DNA of 17,053 nucleotides from an uncultured Burkholderiales bacterium (GTDB lineage Bacteria; Pseudomonadota; Gammaproteobacteria; Burkholderiales; Burkholderiaceae_C). Made by a program: the position numbers and the translations under genes. Where the stretch lies: assembly GCA_903952885.1 (NCBI GenBank), contig CAJBHE010000192.1:1-17053 (forward strand), given 5' to 3'. Below are positions 15,485 through 17,053 of this stretch, in pieces. The first letter of the stretch is position 1, and every line of letters begins with the position of its first letter. A model generated the notes under the pieces. That model was given only the letters and a program-made list of their open reading frames with translations. It had not been told where the DNA came from and did no database searches.

Positions 15485-17035
15485 TTGAACTTGGCTCATT
15501 TGCTCCAGCGCATGGCGCGTCAGTTTCCAAACCGTGCGGCTATCTTTCATGGCACTCAGTCAGTCGCCACCTATGGGCAATGGGCTGAACGTTGCGCGCA
15601 CCTGGCCCAACAGTTTGAAGCTGCAGGGCTCAAACCGGGCGAGCGTGTGGCGCTGTTCATGCACAACCACCCACGCTACCTTGAAGTCATGTTTGGGGCT
15701 TGGTGGGCGGGCTTGGCGGTGGTCCCCATCAACGCCAAGCTGCATGTGCGCGAGGCGCAATGGATTGTTGACAACGCGCAAGCCAGCTGGGCCTTTGTGA
15801 CGGCAGATCTCACCACTGACACGCAAGAACAGTTGCAAGGATTGCAGCGCGTCATCGATGTGGACAGTGCAGAGGCGGATACTTTTTGGTCTGGGCACTT
15901 ACCCCTCCATCAAGCCGCTTTGGACAAGATGGTTGAGCGTCAGTCAGATGACCTGGCTTGGTTGTTCTACACCAGTGGTACTACCGGCAGGCCCAAAGGC
16001 GTGATGATCACCCACCGCAATTTGATGACCATGGGCCTCGCCTACTTCACCGATGTGGATGCCATCACAGACCAAGACGCCATCGCTTACGCCGCGCCCA
16101 TGTCGCACGGTGCGGGCTTGTATGCCATTCCGCATCTGATGGCGGGTGCGCGTCATGTGGTGCCCGCTTCTGGCGGGTTTGATGCGGCGGAATTGTTTGA
16201 GCTGGGTGCATCGCTTGGACCCCTTTCGCTGTTTGCTGCGCCTACCATCGTGAAGCGTTTGGTCGAGCATGCAGAACATGCAGCGTTCAGCCCAACAGAC
16301 TGCGCCCGCAGCTTCAAAACCATCGTCTACGGCGGCGCACCCATGTATGCAGCTGACATCCAACGTGCCCTGCGCATCATGGGCCCGTGCTTTGTACAAA
16401 TTTATGGCCAAGGCGAGAGCCCCATGGTGGGTACAGCGCTGTCGCGTTTTCATTTGAGCGACACCACGCACCCCGAACACGCGCATCGCTTGGCGTCTAT
16501 CGGCGTGGCGCAAACGCCCGTGCAAATTCGCATCACAGACGAACACGGACAAGAACTGCCGTTAGGCGAAGTGGGCGAAGTACTGATCAAAGGTGACAGC
16601 GTCATGGCGGGTTACTGGCGAAACCCCGAAGCCACTCAAGCCGCCATTCGCGATGGCTGGTTATTCACCGGCGACATGGGTTGCTTGGACACCCATGGTT
16701 TTCTCACCCTCAAAGACCGCAGCAAAGACCTCATCATCAGTGGCGGCTCGAACGTCTACCCGCGAGAAGTGGAAGAAGTGTTGTTGCAAGCCCCTGGCGT
16801 GAGCGAAGTGGCCGTGGTGGGCTCGCCCGATGCAGAATGGGGAGAAATCATTGTGGCCTTTGTGGTGCCACACAAGGGCGTCACGCTGACCACCGAAGCA
16901 CTCGACGCGTTTTGCTTGAAAGAAATCGCCCGCTTCAAACGCCCAAAACGCTACGAGCTGGTCGACCACTTACCCAAGAACAACTACGGCAAAGTGTTGA
17001 AAACCAAATTGCGACAGAAACTGCAACAAAGCTAG
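15485..17035 (+). CDS. class I acyl-CoA synthetase (AMP-forming), substrate unknown
   Basis: This adenylate-forming ligase should convert a carboxylic acid, ATP and CoA to acyl-CoA, AMP and pyrophosphate. In the 516-residue form, P-loop FYTSGTTGRPKG is at 161-172, the adenylate-binding motif reads IYGQGESPM in place of the commoner YGxTE, and GWLFTGDMG with LKDRSKDLIISGGSNVYPREVEEVL forms the hinge and C-terminal signature; the catalytic lysine is K503 in PKNNYGKVLK. Overall it resembles FadD/4-coumarate-CoA-ligase-like enzymes; chain length or aromatic preference cannot be read off. The frame is open from an ATG at 15386, but the TTG at 15485 is preferred: GGAGAG (15473-15478) lies 6 nt upstream and MNLAHLLQRMARQFPNRAA is the normal family N terminus. 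The longer start would also run into the divergent gene. The stop is 18 nt from the window edge. Confidence 0.9.
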   Translation: MNLAHLLQRMARQFPNRAAIFHGTQSVATYGQWAERCAHLAQQFEAAGLKPGERVALFMHNHPRYLEVMFGAWWAGLAVVPINAKLHVREAQWIVDNAQASWAFVTADLTTDTQEQLQGLQRVIDVDSAEADTFWSGHLPLHQAALDKMVERQSDDLAWLFYTSGTTGRPKGVMITHRNLMTMGLAYFTDVDAITDQDAIAYAAPMSHGAGLYAIPHLMAGARHVVPASGGFDAAELFELGASLGPLSLFAAPTIVKRLVEHAEHAAFSPTDCARSFKTIVYGGAPMYAADIQRALRIMGPCFVQIYGQGESPMVGTALSRFHLSDTTHPEHAHRLASIGVAQTPVQIRITDEHGQELPLGEVGEVLIKGDSVMAGYWRNPEATQAAIRDGWLFTGDMGCLDTHGFLTLKDRSKDLIISGGSNVYPREVEEVLLQAPGVSEVAVVGSPDAEWGEIIVAFVVPHKGVTLTTEALDAFCLKEIARFKRPKRYELVDHLPKNNYGKVLKTKLRQKLQQS

Positions 17036-17053
17036 TGGTATGGTGCTGCCCCA

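Noticed and set aside
15944..16552. 202-codon minus-strand frame opposite the acyl-CoA synthetase
   Set aside because: Antisense to conserved adenylation motifs and rich in Cys, His and Arg, as expected of a shadow frame.
1..17053. Mobile elements, CRISPR arrays, tRNAs, defence or secondary-metabolite systems
   Set aside because: I saw no transposase, integrase, regular direct repeats, tRNA-like folds or defence-domain genes; nearly every base is assigned to housekeeping genes or short gaps.

Overview
The window looks like an ordinary, densely packed piece of a betaproteobacterial chromosome, most likely order Burkholderiales and probably family Comamonadaceae. This is inferred from protein character, from the divergent rluD/bamD pair, from the sucA-sucB-lpdA order and from moderate GC content. 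No database search was possible. I see no mobile element, tRNA, rRNA or CRISPR array, and no sign of recent transfer.

Layout. Positions 1-452 (minus) hold the 5' part of rluD, a 23S rRNA pseudouridine synthase gene, divergent from bamD (533-1345, plus), an outer-membrane assembly lipoprotein. bamD meets yoaA tail to tail with a 32-nt overlap. yoaA is the last gene of a tight minus-strand unit: zapE (divisome ATPase), then an unrecognised exported coiled-coil protein, then yoaA (Fe-S DNA helicase). Both junctions are 4-nt ATGA overlaps. A clear rho-independent terminator separates zapE from the upstream 2-oxoglutarate dehydrogenase operon sucA-sucB-lpdA (10906 down to 5290, minus). Further upstream on the same strand are prpE (propionate-CoA ligase) and an isochorismatase-fold hydrolase.

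A divergent intergenic region leads to a plus-strand NlpC/P60 cell-wall hydrolase gene ending in a bidirectional terminator. That terminator is shared with a 52-aa lipoprotein gene on the minus strand, too short for a usual ORF cutoff. Upstream of this small gene is an RluB/RluF-like protein whose active-site motifs look eroded. Divergent from it is a class I acyl-CoA synthetase (15485-17035).

How the genes fit together. sucA, sucB and lpdA encode the three subunits of the TCA-cycle 2-oxoglutarate dehydrogenase complex. prpE and the last gene activate carboxylic acids to CoA thioesters. rluD, bamD, zapE, yoaA and the NlpC/P60 gene are housekeeping genes for the ribosome, envelope, division and DNA repair. 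I did not find a convincing new multi-gene system. The points most worth checking are the apparently inactive pseudouridine-synthase homologue, the small lipoprotein, the coupled zapE/coiled-coil/yoaA unit and the hairpin abutting the sucA ribosome-binding site.
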